Assembly (NCBI GenBank): GCA_900472675.1
Contig: UCJA01000005.1
Span: forward strand, 64,848-128,847
From: Hyphomicrobiales bacterium
GTDB lineage: Bacteria; Pseudomonadota; Alphaproteobacteria; Rhizobiales; Rhizobiaceae
Length of the DNA stretch: 64,000 bases
Direction of reading: 5' to 3'
Shown: positions 1 through 12,538 of the stretch, in pieces
Layout: the number at the start of each line of letters is the position of its first letter
How positions within the stretch are numbered: the stretch's first letter is position 1
The notes under the pieces: model-generated
Database searches by the model: none
What the model was told of the DNA's origin: nothing
The model's input: only the letters and a program-made list of their open reading frames with translations
Made by a program: the position numbers and the translations under genes

Positions 1-12
1 GAGGATGACGTT

Positions 13-44
13 GTGGGTGGGGCTCCGTCACCGCTCCCACCCAC
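13..44. repeat. Inverted repeat downstream of glgB
   Basis: Perfect 9-base arms (GTGGGTGGG at 13-21 and CCCACCCAC at 36-44) around a 14-base loop, just past the glgB stop codon. There is no T-run on the minus strand, so a rho-independent terminator is not supported. It could be an mRNA-stabilising or processing hairpin between glgB and whatever gene lies beyond the window edge. Confidence 0.6.
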
Positions 45-58
45 GTCGCCAATGCATC

Positions 59-2262
<2,204 letters not shown>

Positions 2263-2266
<4 letters not shown>

Positions 2267-5200
2267 GAATGAGTCTCCAGAAGGCGGGACGCGATAGCCG
2301 AGAAGCCGGCAAGCGGAAGCGGGAGCCAGTGCGGGCGGCTGCGAACCTCGTAGGCGATCTCGTAGGCTGCCTTTTCCAGAAGGAAGAGATCGAGCACGCG
2401 GCTGCGCTCTTCTTCCGGAATATGCAGCTCGCTCGATCCGGCCGTTGCCTCGAAATAGGCTTCGAGGAAGGCGGGCTCGGCCATCGCCGTGAAGCGTGCA
2501 ACCAGTTCGTCGTGGCGCTCGTCGGCCACTTCGCTGACCAGCTCGCGGTCGAGATCCGCGGAAGCGGCAAGATAGCTCAGCGAGCGCAGCAGGCCTGCCA
2601 CGTCGCGCAGCGGGTTGGTCTTGGCACGCCGCTCGGAAAGATCGCGGGCCGGCTCGCCCTCGAAGTCGATGATGAAGGCATCGCTTTCCGCCACCAGGAT
2701 CTGGCCCAGGTGGAAGTCGCCATGGTTGCGCGTCATCAGCGTGCCTTCAGCGGCGCTGGCGAAGCGTGCGGTCAGGTTCAGCAGTTCATCCTGCCGTTCC
2801 AGAAGCACGCGTGCCTCGCTGGCAGACCCTTCCTTCAGCTCGCCGATCATCTTTTCCAGCATCGCCAGGCTGACGGAAATCTGTCCGCGGACGGCCTCGC
2901 TCCAGGAGCGTGCGTCTTCGGCCGTCGCCCGGACGGGCTTGAAAGCCTCGTTCTCGGTCGGCTGGGCCAGCGCCACGTGCAGCTCGCCCAGACGCTTGCC
3001 GATCGTTGCGGCAAAGTTCACCAGCGGCTTGAAGTGCTCGTCGGCGGCTTCGCCTTCCAGGCTGTTGCCGATGATGTCGTCCATCGCGCGGCGCATGTTG
3101 CTCAGCATCCACGTCCAGGCATCGCCCTGGTTGCGGATTGCCTTCTGCGCGATAATCATCGTATAGCGGTCACCCTCCGGCGAGGTGCGGGCCACTTCGC
3201 CCAGCAGTTGCGCGGTGTTCTGGTAGCCAACCTCGGTGAGGTAGCGCGTCATCTCCACTTCCGGATGGATGCCCGGAAAGATGTGGCGGATGAGCTTGAC
3301 CATGGCGAGATTGCCGAGGATCAGCGAGCTGTTGGACTGCTCGGCCGACAGCCAGGTGACCGGAAGATCGTCCGTCACCTTCAGCTCATCAAGCTGTTCG
3401 GTGCCAAGGAACTCGAGTGTTCCGGTGCGGCCCGAGATGACCGACCGTTCCGAGAGGCCCCGCAGAACGCCGCGGGCAAGGCCCTCCATGGCAAAGCCGT
3501 CCGTCAGGTAGCCGACGCGGCGACCCTGGCGGATACGGGCCATGGCCAGCTGCTGCGCCAGTGCGGACGGCTGCGTCTCGTCCCATGCAACCGCCATCGG
3601 CAGGAGATAGGTGTCGGTGCGGCCGCCAAGGTCAACTTCCAGCTCGGCGAGCAGGATGTTCTGTGCAAAGGCAATCGGCGTCGTCGCGGTAATCCGGGCG
3701 GATTTGACGATCTCGCCCTTGGAGCCGAACCAGCGCCGCTTGGTGAGATAGGCCGGCAGGATCTCGTTCGATAAGGTCGCGGAGAGCCGCGGGTCGTCGG
3801 CCACTTCCTGCAGGTCGCGGCGAATGACCATGGTCACCATGTCCTGCAACTGCTCCGGCGGCGCCATGCGCCAGGCCGGGCCGTCACTGTCGGCAGCCAG
3901 GTGGAACCAGAAGAAGCCATAGGGCGCGAGCGTCAGCAGATAGGTCAGCTGGCCGATCGGCGGGAAGGGCGACATGCCGGAGAGTTCGATCGGGATGCGT
4001 CCCTCGAACTGCGACAGGTCGAGCTCGACCGCCTGTGGCAGGCGCGACAGGTTGAAGACGCACAGGATCGTCTCGCCTTCGTATTCGCGCAGATAGGCAA
4101 GCATCTTGCGATTGCCGGGCGTCAGGAAGCGCTGCGTGCCACGACCAAAGGCGGCATGCTTGTTGCGCAGCGCCAACATGCGCCGGGTCCAGTTGAACAG
4201 CGAATGCGCGTCGGCAGACTGTGCCTCGACGTTGACTGCCTCGTAGCCGTAGAGCGGGTCCATGACCGGAGGCAGCACAAGCCGCGCCGGGTCGGCCTTG
4301 GAGAAGCCGCCGTTCCGGTCCGGAGACCACTGCATCGGCGTGCGCACGCCGTCGCGGTCACCGAGATAGATGTTGTCGCCCATGCCGATTTCGTCGCCAT
4401 AGTAGAGAACCGGCGTGCCGGGCATCGACAAAAGCATTCCGTTCATCAGCTCGATGCGGCGACGGTCACGCTCCATCAGCGGTGCAAGACGGCGACGGAT
4501 GCCGAGGTTGATACGCGCGCGGCGGTCGGCAGCATAGGTGTTCCAGAGGTAGTCACGTTCCTCGTCGGTCACCATTTCGAGCGTCAGCTCGTCGTGGTTG
4601 CGCAGGAAGATCGCCCACTGGCAGTTTTCCGGAATTTCCGGCGTCTGCCGCATGATGTCGGTGATCGGGAAGCGGTCTTCCTTAGCGATCGCCATGTACA
4701 TGCGCGGCATCAGCGGGAAGTGGAATGCCATGTTGCATTCGTCGCCTTCGCCGAAATATTCGCGCGTGTCTTCCGGCCACTGGTTGGCTTCCGCCAGCAG
4801 CATCTTACCTGGATGGCTTTCATCGAGCGCAGCGCGGATCTTCTTCAGAATATCGTGGGTTTCCGAAAGGTTTTCGTTGTTCGTGCCTTCCCGCTCGATC
4901 AGGTAAGGGATGGCGTCGAGCCGGAAACCATCGATCCCCGTATCGGCCCAGAACCGCATCACGCCGAGCAGTTCTTCGAGAACCTTCGGGTTGTCGAAGT
5001 TGAGGTCCGGCTGGTGGGAGTAGAAGCGGTGCCAGTAGTAGGCGCCCGCAACCGGATCCCAGGTCCAGTTGGACTTTTCCGTATCGATAAAGATGATCCG
5101 GGTTTCCGGGAACTTTTGGTCCGTATCCGACCACACGTAGAAGTCACGCTCGGGCGAGCCGGCCGGCGCATTGCGCGCAGCCTGGAACCATGGGTGCTGG

Positions 5201-5574
5201 TCGGAGGTGTGGTTAATGACAAGCTCGATGATCACACGGATGCCACGGGCATGCGCCGCATCCACGAAGGCCTTAAACTCCTCGATCGTGCCGTAGTCGG
5301 AGCTGACATTGCCATAGTCGGCAATGTCGTAGCCGTCGTCGCGGCGCGGCGAGGGGAAGAAGGGCAACAGCCAGATGGCATTGGCTCCCAGCGCAGCAAT
5401 ATGGTCGAGCTTTTCGTGCAGGCCCTTGAAGTCGCCGATGCCGTCGCCGTTGGCGTCGAAGAACGACTTGATGTGCAGCTGGTAGATCACCGCATCCTTG
5501 TACCAGAGCGGATCGTTCTCCTTGCTCTCGACCTCGTTTTCGACCTGACTCTGGCCAACGGTCACCATGTTCAT
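2263..5574 (-). CDS. treS: Trehalose synthase / maltokinase fusion (TreS-Mak)
   Basis: A 1103-residue fusion. Residues about 20-570 are a GH13 trehalose synthase, which interconverts trehalose and maltose: nucleophile D220 ([10 protein letters not shown]), acid/base E262 (LLAEANQW), and H327/D328 ([11 protein letters not shown]). Residues about 590-1103 are a maltokinase with an aminoglycoside-phosphotransferase-like fold, carrying the HGDFHLGQ loop (951-958) and the metal-binding IIDFEGEP motif (D970), which makes maltose 1-phosphate from ATP. Fusing the two steps channels maltose to the GlgE encoded 13 bases upstream. Stand-alone TreS is about 600 residues, so the kinase half is complete. 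It lies between glgE and glgB in one operon. Confidence 0.96.
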
Positions 5575-5587
5575 ACTGCGTATCTCC

Positions 5588-8500
5588 TTAGCGGACGCGC
5601 CAGATCAGGAACGGCAAGCCGTTCAGCGGATCGAGCCTGATTCTTTGGGATTTGCCCGTGAGCGTGAAGCGATTGCCCCCGACAAGATCTTCCAGCTGAA
5701 GCGCGCCATCGTCCGGGAGGTTCCATGACCACAGCGGAATTTCGACATCCGCTTCCTGCGCATTGTACGGATCGAGGTTGATCGCGATCAGCAGGACGTT
5801 CTCTCGGCCGGGGCTGGCCTTCTCGAAGAACATGATGTTGTCGTTATAAGCGGTGAGCAGCTGCAGACCCAGGTGCGAGTGGAGCGCCGGGTTCTCGCGG
5901 CGGATCCGGTTCAGAAGGCCGATCTCACCCTTGATGTGTCCGGGACGGTCGTGATCCCAGGCAACGATCTCGTACTTCTCCGAGTCCGCATATTCCTTGC
6001 GCTTGGCATCCGGCCGGCCTTCGCACAGCTCGAAACCGTTATAGACGCCCCAGAGACCCGACAGCGTCGACGCAAGGGCGGCCCGGATGAGATACGCCTG
6101 GCGCGGCGCGTTCTGCAGGAAGTCCGGGTTGATGTCGTGCGTGTTGACGAAGAAGTGCGGCCGGAAGAATTCCTTAGGCTCTTCCGTGGTGATCTCGCGC
6201 ATGTACTGCTCGAGTTCCCACTTGGCATTGCGCCAGGTGAAATAGGTGTAGGACTGCGAGAAGCCGACCTTTGCCAGGCGGTACATGACCTTCGGCTTGG
6301 TGAAGGCTTCCGACAGGAACACCACGTCCGGGTGGCGCCCACGGATATCGCCGATCAGCCACTCCCAGAACGGGAAGGGCTTGGTGTGCGGATTGTCGAC
6401 GCGAAACAGCTTCACGCCACTATCGACCCAGGTCTGAACCACGTCACGCAGCTCGATCCACAGCGACGGAACGGCGTCCTTCGCATAGAAATCGACGTTG
6501 ACGATGTCCTCGTATTTCTTGGGCGGATTTTCCGCGTAGCGGATGGTGCCGTCCGGGCGCCAGTCGAACCAGCCGGGATGGGCCTTCAGCCACGGATGGT
6601 CGGGCGAGGCCTGGATGGCGAGATCGAGCGCGATCTCCAGCCCTTGCGTCGCCGCTGCATCTACCAGACGGCGGAAGTCCTCGAACGTGCCGAGTTCCGG
6701 GTGGATCGCGTCATGTCCGCCATCTGCCGAACCGATCGCGTAAGGGCTGCCTGGATCCTGCGGACCGGCGCTCAGGCTGTTGTTGCGGCCCTTGCGGTTG
6801 GTCTTCCCGATCGGATGGATCGGCGTGAAATAGAGCACGTCGAAGCCCATCTCGGCGACGCGGGGTAGCTGCCCGATCACGTCGTCGAACGTGCCGTGAC
6901 GCTTCGGATCGCCGCTCTGCGACCGCGGGAACACGCAGTACCAGCTGGCAAAGCCGGCCGCCTTGCGTTCCGCATCAACAGGAATGAGCTGCGAACGGAC
7001 CCGGTGCGGCCGGCGATCGGCCAGCGCCATCAGTTCGGTCGTCTCAGGCGACAGCAGGATTTCGGTGCGCTCGGCGTCCTGCGCTGTCGTCAGCTGGTCG
7101 AACAGAGACTGCAGCCGGGTGCGGTTTTCTCCGGTGGCATGGTCGCGAGCATCGAGAACCAGCGCAATGCCTTCCTGCAGCTCCAGCCGCAGATCGAGCC
7201 GCGCTTCGTTCTTCTTCATCAGCTCGTAGCGGAAGATCTGGAACGGGTTGCGCCAGGCCTCGATTGCGAACTCATGCCGACCCATCCGGCGCAGGGTAAA
7301 CTCCGCGCTCCAGCGGTCGTTGACGACCAGCTGCATGCGCTCTTCCTGCCAGTCGGCCTCGTCCGCGGCGCGCCACATCAGCACCGCGGCCAGCGGATCA
7401 TGGCCATCGCCGAAGATGTCGGCTTCCGCCTTGACGGTTTCACCGACCACCCGCTTGACGACAAAACGTCCGTCGTCGACCGCCGGCGTGATCTTCTCGA
7501 TCGCAAGCCGCGCGGAAGCGGCCGCCTCCGCAGCACTTGCGACAGGGACCGCGTCGAGGATTGCTGCCGAAGCCACGCCCTCGAAGATCCGCAGTTCGCC
7601 CGGCTTCAGGCTCAGCTGTCCGTCGAGAACTTCCTCCTGGGGCCGATCGACAGCGGTCAGCGGCAGGAAACCGGCGGCCGCATCGCGGACAAGGTTGAAT
7701 GGCGCATTGATCGCCCGCCGCAGGTCGCGGTTCAGCACCACGACGCGAACCTTCTCGGAAGTGCGGATGTCTTCCCGGTCGGTCTGCAGCAGCGCCACCG
7801 CCGGCGTCTGGCTGGTGGAAATCACCTTCAGCGGCTGCCGCGCAAAGCCGGCCGTCGTCTTGTTGGTGGCAGCCGTCACCTGACGGATGTCGGACGACAG
7901 GTCGTAGGATCCCTGTTCCCTCAAGCCGCGCAGGCCAAGGCCGTCACCATGCAGGGGATCGAGCGGCGTCGTCGCTCCGAATTCGAAGCCCATCGGGATC
8001 ATCAGCCCGCTGGTAAAGGTGGAGGCGAGCTTCAGTGCTCGAACGGCGCGGCGCTCAAGCACTTCGCAGCTGTCCGTGCCATGGCCGATCCGCTTGCCGA
8101 AAGGCGATTCAGGGAAGGCGACCTGATAGCCGAGCCCGCGCTGAACCTGGTACTCGTCCATGATCCAGCGTTCTTCCAGGTTCCACCAGGCGAGCGACGA
8201 AAAGCTTCCGTCAAAGCCCGCGCCCATCAGCGCCTTGCGATCCTCGAAAGCGGTGCCCGGCGTCCAGGCGAGGAAGCTCGTGTCGGGGGCAGCGCCGCGG
8301 GTCGCGATGATCAGGTCGTGCCAGGCTTCCGGCGCAAGGCGTCCGATCCCGAGGCAGCGGAAGCCGGCAATGCCGAGGCCCGCCAGACGGACCATCCGGG
8401 CACGCCACTCGTCGATGTGCCGTGCTTCGCCCATGAAGTCGACCGGGCGGCTGCTGCTTTCCGTCGGCGCAACGCGAGGGTCGGCAACGACCGGCGACGC

Positions 8501-8845
8501 ATGGTCTGCATCCACCGCGACCCGGTCCACGACGAGGTCCAGCATCAGCTTGATGTCGTGTTCGGCAGCGGACGCGACGAGCGCCTTAATCCCCGCGTCG
8601 AGCGACGTGCCGAGGCCGTGGGCCGGATCCAGCTGGTCGAAGTCCTGTGTGACGAACACACTGGTGCTCTGCCCGCGCAGGAAAAGCGGCGCTGTCAGCA
8701 CCGTGTCGAAGCCAAGGTCGCGGGCATGGGCGAAGACCTCGCTCCAAGCCTGCGGCCCCTTCAGCATCAGGGGGTTCACATAGTAGATTTGCGGTGGCAC
8801 CTGCGTGAGCGAGTTCCGCGTGGAGAAATCTGGGCGCGTGTTCAT
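5588..8845 (-). CDS. glgE: Maltose-1-phosphate maltosyltransferase GlgE with extra N-terminal GH13-like half
   Basis: Extends alpha-1,4-glucans using maltose 1-phosphate. Residues about 445-1085 are canonical GlgE (usual length about 660-700): a DUF3416/maltotransferase N domain from about residue 448, then the GH13 barrel with nucleophile D817 (FRVDNPHTKPFPFWEW) and proton donor E846 (FLSEAFTKP). Residues 1-440 look like another GH13 barrel, but the nucleophile position reads GFRCLG (L165 where Asp is expected) and the acid/base motif reads FLAWTPG, so that half should be inactive. First gene of the glgE-treS/mak-glgB operon; the start MNTRPDF has an AAGGCAG Shine-Dalgarno-like sequence. Rhizobial GlgE proteins are, from memory, often of this long form. 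Confidence 0.93.
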   Translation of the reverse strand: MNTRPDFSTRNSLTQVPPQIYYVNPLMLKGPQAWSEVFAHARDLGFDTVLTAPLFLRGQSTSVFVTQDFDQLDPAHGLGTSLDAGIKALVASAAEHDIKLMLDLVVDRVAVDADHASPVVADPRVAPTESSSRPVDFMGEARHIDEWRARMVRLAGLGIAGFRCLGIGRLAPEAWHDLIIATRGAAPDTSFLAWTPGTAFEDRKALMGAGFDGSFSSLAWWNLEERWIMDEYQVQRGLGYQVAFPESPFGKRIGHGTDSCEVLERRAVRALKLASTFTSGLMIPMGFEFGATTPLDPLHGDGLGLRGLREQGSYDLSSDIRQVTAATNKTTAGFARQPLKVISTSQTPAVALLQTDREDIRTSEKVRVVVLNRDLRRAINAPFNLVRDAAAGFLPLTAVDRPQEEVLDGQLSLKPGELRIFEGVASAAILDAVPVASAAEAAASARLAIEKITPAVDDGRFVVKRVVGETVKAEADIFGDGHDPLAAVLMWRAADEADWQEERMQLVVNDRWSAEFTLRRMGRHEFAIEAWRNPFQIFRYELMKKNEARLDLRLELQEGIALVLDARDHATGENRTRLQSLFDQLTTAQDAERTEILLSPETTELMALADRRPHRVRSQLIPVDAERKAAGFASWYCVFPRSQSGDPKRHGTFDDVIGQLPRVAEMGFDVLYFTPIHPIGKTNRKGRNNSLSAGPQDPGSPYAIGSADGGHDAIHPELGTFEDFRRLVDAAATQGLEIALDLAIQASPDHPWLKAHPGWFDWRPDGTIRYAENPPKKYEDIVNVDFYAKDAVPSLWIELRDVVQTWVDSGVKLFRVDNPHTKPFPFWEWLIGDIRGRHPDVVFLSEAFTKPKVMYRLAKVGFSQSYTYFTWRNAKWELEQYMREITTEEPKEFFRPHFFVNTHDINPDFLQNAPRQAYLIRAALASTLSGLWGVYNGFELCEGRPDAKRKEYADSEKYEIVAWDHDRPGHIKGEIGLLNRIRRENPALHSHLGLQLLTAYNDNIMFFEKASPGRENVLLIAINLDPYNAQEADVEIPLWSWNLPDDGALQLEDLVGGNRFTLTGKSQRIRLDPLNGLPFLIWRVR

Positions 8846-8900
8846 CGTTCTGCCTTGCCGTGAGGAGTTGCATGGTAAATGTCGGGCGGGCGCGCTGGTT

Positions 8901-8921
8901 CCGCTGAAAAGGGTTCAGCGG
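8901..8921. repeat. Short inverted repeat between glgE and the cupin gene
   Basis: CCGCTGAA (8901-8908) and TTCAGCGG (8914-8921) form an 8-base-pair dyad in the 113-base gap between glgE and the cupin gene. It is either a weak terminator for the cupin gene, though without a T-run, or an operator for the glg operon. The sequence alone does not decide. Confidence 0.45.
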
Positions 8922-8958
8922 CCGCGGAAAGGGTCGGGAGCACAGCCCGACAGGCGTG

Positions 8959-9522
8959 TCAGTTGCGCTGTATCCAGAAGCGCTGCAGCGATCCCTGCGC
9001 CCCTTCCACCGGATCGGAAGAAGGCAGCGGCAGCGCGGAAATGGCGTCGAACTGTTCGGAAGTAGGGGCTTCGGTCAGGATGTCTGCTCCCTGACCGGGA
9101 GGATAGGCGCCGACGACGAGGAAATCGCGGCTGGCGTCGATGCGCATGTGGCCCGTACCGGCCGGTAGCAGCAGGCAGTCTCCGGCGTTGACGCTAATTT
9201 CTCGCCCCGACGGTCCGCCGATCATCAGCCGGGCGCGGCCGGCCGCTATGCCCAGCACCTCGTGGCCCTGGCTATGATAGTGATGGTAGTCGAAAATGCC
9301 GTTGCGCCAGATGCCCTGCCAACCGGCATCCCGGAACAGCCGCTCGAATTCCTCGGCGGTTTCCGGACCCTCCGGGCATGCCTGATGATAAATTAGCACA
9401 GGCAGCTGCGGGTTGTTGGGTACCCAGTCGCTGGGCTCGAACAGAAAAGGCTCGACGGTCAGCCCGCTCGTCGGCTGTGTCGTTCCGTCCTCGCGTGAGG
9501 TGATTTTGACGCTGCGGTCCAT
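8959..9522 (-). CDS. Cupin-domain protein (YjlB-like)
   Basis: A 187-residue soluble protein with one cupin barrel. The metal-binding part of motif 1 is visible as YHHYHSQGHEVLGIAAG and motif 2 as GDCLLLPAGTGHMRI, giving the His/Glu set typical of a mononuclear metal site. The family resembles B. subtilis YjlB; its substrate is not known. I chose the ATG at 9520-9522, preceded on the minus strand by AGGGGG at a 7-base spacing; upstream in-frame ATG (9552) and TTG (9555) starts are possible but lack such a site. Same strand as the glg operon but 113 bases upstream of glgE, so probably a separate unit. Confidence 0.78.
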   Translation of the reverse strand: MDRSVKITSREDGTTQPTSGLTVEPFLFEPSDWVPNNPQLPVLIYHQACPEGPETAEEFERLFRDAGWQGIWRNGIFDYHHYHSQGHEVLGIAAGRARLMIGGPSGREISVNAGDCLLLPAGTGHMRIDASRDFLVVGAYPPGQGADILTEAPTSEQFDAISALPLPSSDPVEGAQGSLQRFWIQRN

Positions 9523-9598
9523 GGGTGGCCCCCTGTCGATGCGTGAAAGCATCAAACAGGTTCACCGCCCGCATGGTTCCGCTAAAAGCTTGCGCCGC

Positions 9599-10717
9599 TT
9601 AGCAGATGACGGTCTCGGCGATCTTGATGCCGAAGCCTTCGAGGCCGACGTAATGGCGCTCGCTGCGGGTCAGAAGCTTGATCGAGGTGACCCCAAGATC
9701 CTTGAGAATCTGGGCACCGAGTCCGATCTCCAGCCACTCGCTGTCGCGCACCTGGGCCTCCGCATGGCTTTCCGTGCCTTGACCCTGGACCTGGCCCTGG
9801 CGGAGCTTGCGGCCGGTGTCCGTCTGGCCGACGCCGACAGAGCCCTCGCGCAGATAGATAATGACGCCCCGGCCTTCTTCCTCGATCTTTGCCATATAGC
9901 GATCGATCGAACGGCTGGAGCCGAACACGTCCTGCGTGACGTTTTCCAGATGCAGCCGCACCGGAATGTCCACGCCGTCGCGGATATCGCCGAAGATCAC
10001 CGCCACGTGCTGCATCGGGTCCCAGGGCAGGGAATAGGCGTGCGCCTTGGCCTTGCCGTGGCCGGTCTGGATGTCGAAGCTGGACTGCAGCTCGATCAGC
10101 GTTTCCTTGCGCTGCCGGTAAGCGATGAGGTCGGCAACCGACAGGAGTTTCAGTTTGTGCTGGTTCGCGAAGTCGGCGACCTGCGGTCCGCGCATCACGG
10201 TTCCGTCGTCATTGACCAGTTCGCTGATCACGCCGATCGGCGGCAGGTTGGCGAGCCGGCAAAGGTCGACCGCGGCTTCCGTATGGCCAGACCGCATCAG
10301 CACGCCGCCCTCGCGCGAGATCAGCGGGAAGATATGGCCGGGCCGCACGAAATCCGCAGGGCCGGCGTTCGGATTGGCAAGGTTGCGCACCGTCAGCGTC
10401 CGGTCGTCCGCCGAGATCCCGGTCGTCGTGCCGTGCTTGAAGTCCACGGTCACCGTGAAGGCGGTCGTGTGGGCGCTGTCGTTTTCCGCCACCATGGCGT
10501 TGAGGTTGAGCCGCTTGGCTTCCTCCCGGGGCATGGGCGCACAGACGATGCCCGATGTGTGGCGTACGATGAAGGCCATCTTGTCGGGCGTGCAATGCAC
10601 GGCAGCGACGATCAGGTCGCCCTCGTTCTCGCGATCGTCGTCATCGGTAACGACAACGATTTCACCGGCCTCGAAGGCTCGGATGGCGTCAACAACACGC
10701 TTCTGATCGTAGGGCAT
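9599..10717 (-). CDS. ribB: 3,4-dihydroxy-2-butanone-4-phosphate synthase with degenerate GTP cyclohydrolase II domain (RibBA-type)
   Basis: Residues 1-205 are a complete DHBP synthase, turning ribulose 5-phosphate into the four-carbon unit of riboflavin. Motifs are DDDDRENEGDLI (25-36), RHTSGIVCAPM (52-62), TTGISADDR and ISREGGVLMRSGHTEAA. Residues about 215-372 have the GTP cyclohydrolase II fold signature, but the three zinc-binding cysteines are replaced: the segment VTQDVFGSSRSIDR has N259, S270 and D272 at those places, and the EGRGIGL catalytic region is also altered. The second half is therefore unlikely to act on GTP. The ATG at 10717 has GGAAAG upstream and fits family N-termini better than the longer frame. 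It lies 10 bases after aroC, in one operon. Confidence 0.92.
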   Translation of the reverse strand: MPYDQKRVVDAIRAFEAGEIVVVTDDDDRENEGDLIVAAVHCTPDKMAFIVRHTSGIVCAPMPREEAKRLNLNAMVAENDSAHTTAFTVTVDFKHGTTTGISADDRTLTVRNLANPNAGPADFVRPGHIFPLISREGGVLMRSGHTEAAVDLCRLANLPPIGVISELVNDDGTVMRGPQVADFANQHKLKLLSVADLIAYRQRKETLIELQSSFDIQTGHGKAKAHAYSLPWDPMQHVAVIFGDIRDGVDIPVRLHLENVTQDVFGSSRSIDRYMAKIEEEGRGVIIYLREGSVGVGQTDTGRKLRQGQVQGQGTESHAEAQVRDSEWLEIGLGAQILKDLGVTSIKLLTRSERHYVGLEGFGIKIAETVIC

Positions 10718-10727
10718 GGATGCTTTC

Positions 10728-11825
10728 CTAGCGGGTTCGACCGGTTTGGCCGCGGTCACGGAGATAATGATCGGCAATGGTACAGGCGACCATAGCCTCG
10801 CCGATGGGAACGGCGCGGATGCCGACGCAAGGGTCGTGGCGACCCTTGGTGCGAACTTCAACGTTATGGCCGTCAGCGTTGATCGACTGGCGCTCGGTCA
10901 GGATCGACGAGGTGGGCTTGATGGCAAAACGCGCGACGATCGGTTGGCCGGTGGCGATTCCGCCCAGGATGCCGCCCGCATGGTTGGACAGGAAGATCGG
11001 GCTGCCGTCATTGCCCATGCGCATTTCGTCCGCATTGTCCTCGCCGGAGAGCTCGGCCGAGGCAAAACCCTCGCCGATCTCGACGCCCTTGACGGCGTTG
11101 ATCGACATCAGCCCGGAGGCGATGTCCTGGTCAAGCTTGGCATAGACCGGCGCACCGATACCGGCCGGCACGCCTTCGGCCACCACTTCCACAACGGCGC
11201 CGATTGAGGAGCCTGCCTTGCGGATGGAATCCAGATACTCTTCCCAGATGGGAACCATGGCCGGGTCGGGGCAGAAGAAGGGGTTGCGGTCGACCTCTGC
11301 CCAGTCCCAGTTGGCCCGGTTGATCTTGTGCTTGCCGATCTGCACCAGCGCGCCGCGCACCGTCAGATCAGGCACGACTTTGCGGGCGATCGCGCCGGCC
11401 GCCACGCGGGCCGCGGTCTCGCGCGCCGAGGAACGTCCGCCGCCGCGGTAGTCTCTGATGCCGTATTTCAGGTCGTAGGCGAAGTCCGCGTGCCCCGGCC
11501 GGTAGCTGCGGGCAATCTCGCCGTAATCCTTGGATCGCTGGTCGGTGTTCTCGATCAGCATGGAGATCGGCGTGCCGGTCGAGATCATCGTCTCGCCGTC
11601 AGCATCCATCATCACACCGGACAGCACCTTGACGATGTCGTCTTCCCGCCGCTGCGTCACGAAGCGCGACTGGCCTGGCTTGCGCTTGTCCATCCAGGCC
11701 TGGATCTCGGCAAGCGTAAAGCGCAGGCCGGGTGGGCACCCGTCGACCACGCAGCCGAGCGCCGGACCGTGGCTTTCGCCCCAGGTGGTGACGCGGAAAA
11801 GATGACCGAAGGAATTGTGCGACAT
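10728..11825 (-). CDS. aroC: Chorismate synthase
   Basis: Last step of the shikimate pathway: eliminates phosphate from EPSP to give chorismate, using reduced FMN. The 365-residue product has the family signatures [18 protein letters not shown] near the N-terminus, [34 protein letters not shown] and a C-terminal [10 protein letters not shown]...GRHDPCVG region. I start it at MSHNSFG (11823-11825), which matches family N-termini; an upstream in-frame extension of 13 residues is not typical. First gene of an aroC-ribBA unit (10-base gap). Confidence 0.96.
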   Translation of the reverse strand: MSHNSFGHLFRVTTWGESHGPALGCVVDGCPPGLRFTLAEIQAWMDKRKPGQSRFVTQRREDDIVKVLSGVMMDADGETMISTGTPISMLIENTDQRSKDYGEIARSYRPGHADFAYDLKYGIRDYRGGGRSSARETAARVAAGAIARKVVPDLTVRGALVQIGKHKINRANWDWAEVDRNPFFCPDPAMVPIWEEYLDSIRKAGSSIGAVVEVVAEGVPAGIGAPVYAKLDQDIASGLMSINAVKGVEIGEGFASAELSGEDNADEMRMGNDGSPIFLSNHAGGILGGIATGQPIVARFAIKPTSSILTERQSINADGHNVEVRTKGRHDPCVGIRAVPIGEAMVACTIADHYLRDRGQTGRTR

Positions 11826-12011
11826 CGACGACCGGACTGGCTTTAGCGGGGATTTCCCCGTCATTTTCTGACGTGGCTGTCATATGGAAAAGCCCGCCGG
11901 GCGACAAGCCCTTCTTGCAGGACGACAATCCCGTAGCGGTAAACGCTGCCTCGCCGGGCGAAAATTAGATCCTTTCGTTGCGGTGCGGCCCCGAGGTAGC
12001 AATGTCCGAAC

Positions 12012-12422
12012 CTAAACGACGCTGTTGCCGGCGAGGACGGCTACCCTGGCCAGAACCCGACCAACGATGCCGTGCTCAAACGCACTGGCGAGCATGCCTT
12101 CATTGAAACGGTCGCCTCGGATCAGGGTGGTGAGGACGTGTGCGATCTCATCGACGTTCGCCGTCTCGATGCCACCCGGTTCCGAGGTGAGGCGTGCGTA
12201 TCTCTTTCGCTCCTCATCGCCATGCCAGATGATGTCGCCCCGCACCCAGTTGCCCTGATAGGCAGCGGATACGAAACCCTGTGCGTCAGCCGAGAAAGCG
12301 AAGTATGGAAGCTGGGTCACGCCGTCGTTGGTCTGTCCGCCACCCCACGCGCCGAACTCGAAGTCTGGTTCGCCGAATTTAACGACGAAAGGCAGAAGCG
12401 GTGTGGGGTCGGGTGCTGGCAA
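12012..12422 (-). CDS. DUF6508-like hypothetical protein
   Basis: A 136-residue soluble protein of unknown function. The pattern FGEPDFEFGAWGGG near residue 15, PYFAFSADAQGFVSAAYQGNWV and the C-terminal LTTLIRGDRFNEGMLASAFEHG resemble what I remember of DUF6508 proteins, which have FxFGxW and ADRFxEGxLAxxFExG signatures. No catalytic motif, signal peptide or membrane segment is seen. It stands alone between aroC and a GGDEF/EAL gene, both on the same strand, with gaps of about 185 and 116 bases. Confidence 0.6.
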   Translation of the reverse strand: MPAPDPTPLLPFVVKFGEPDFEFGAWGGGQTNDGVTQLPYFAFSADAQGFVSAAYQGNWVRGDIIWHGDEERKRYARLTSEPGGIETANVDEIAHVLTTLIRGDRFNEGMLASAFEHGIVGRVLARVAVLAGNSVV

Positions 12423-12538
12423 GGATTACACTCCATCCCGCGGCTCAGTCTCCTGCAGCCGGCATGACGCAAGAGCGCCGATCACAGAGAGCTTGTTTGC
12501 TATCCAGGCTGTTGTAGAGGCGCAAGGGAAATCTGACC

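Noticed and set aside
3901..5640. Long open frame (579 codons) on the plus strand
   Set aside because: It lies wholly antisense to treS-mak, whose catalytic motifs are complete; the antisense product is Arg/Val/His-rich without any family pattern, as expected from high-GC shadow frames.
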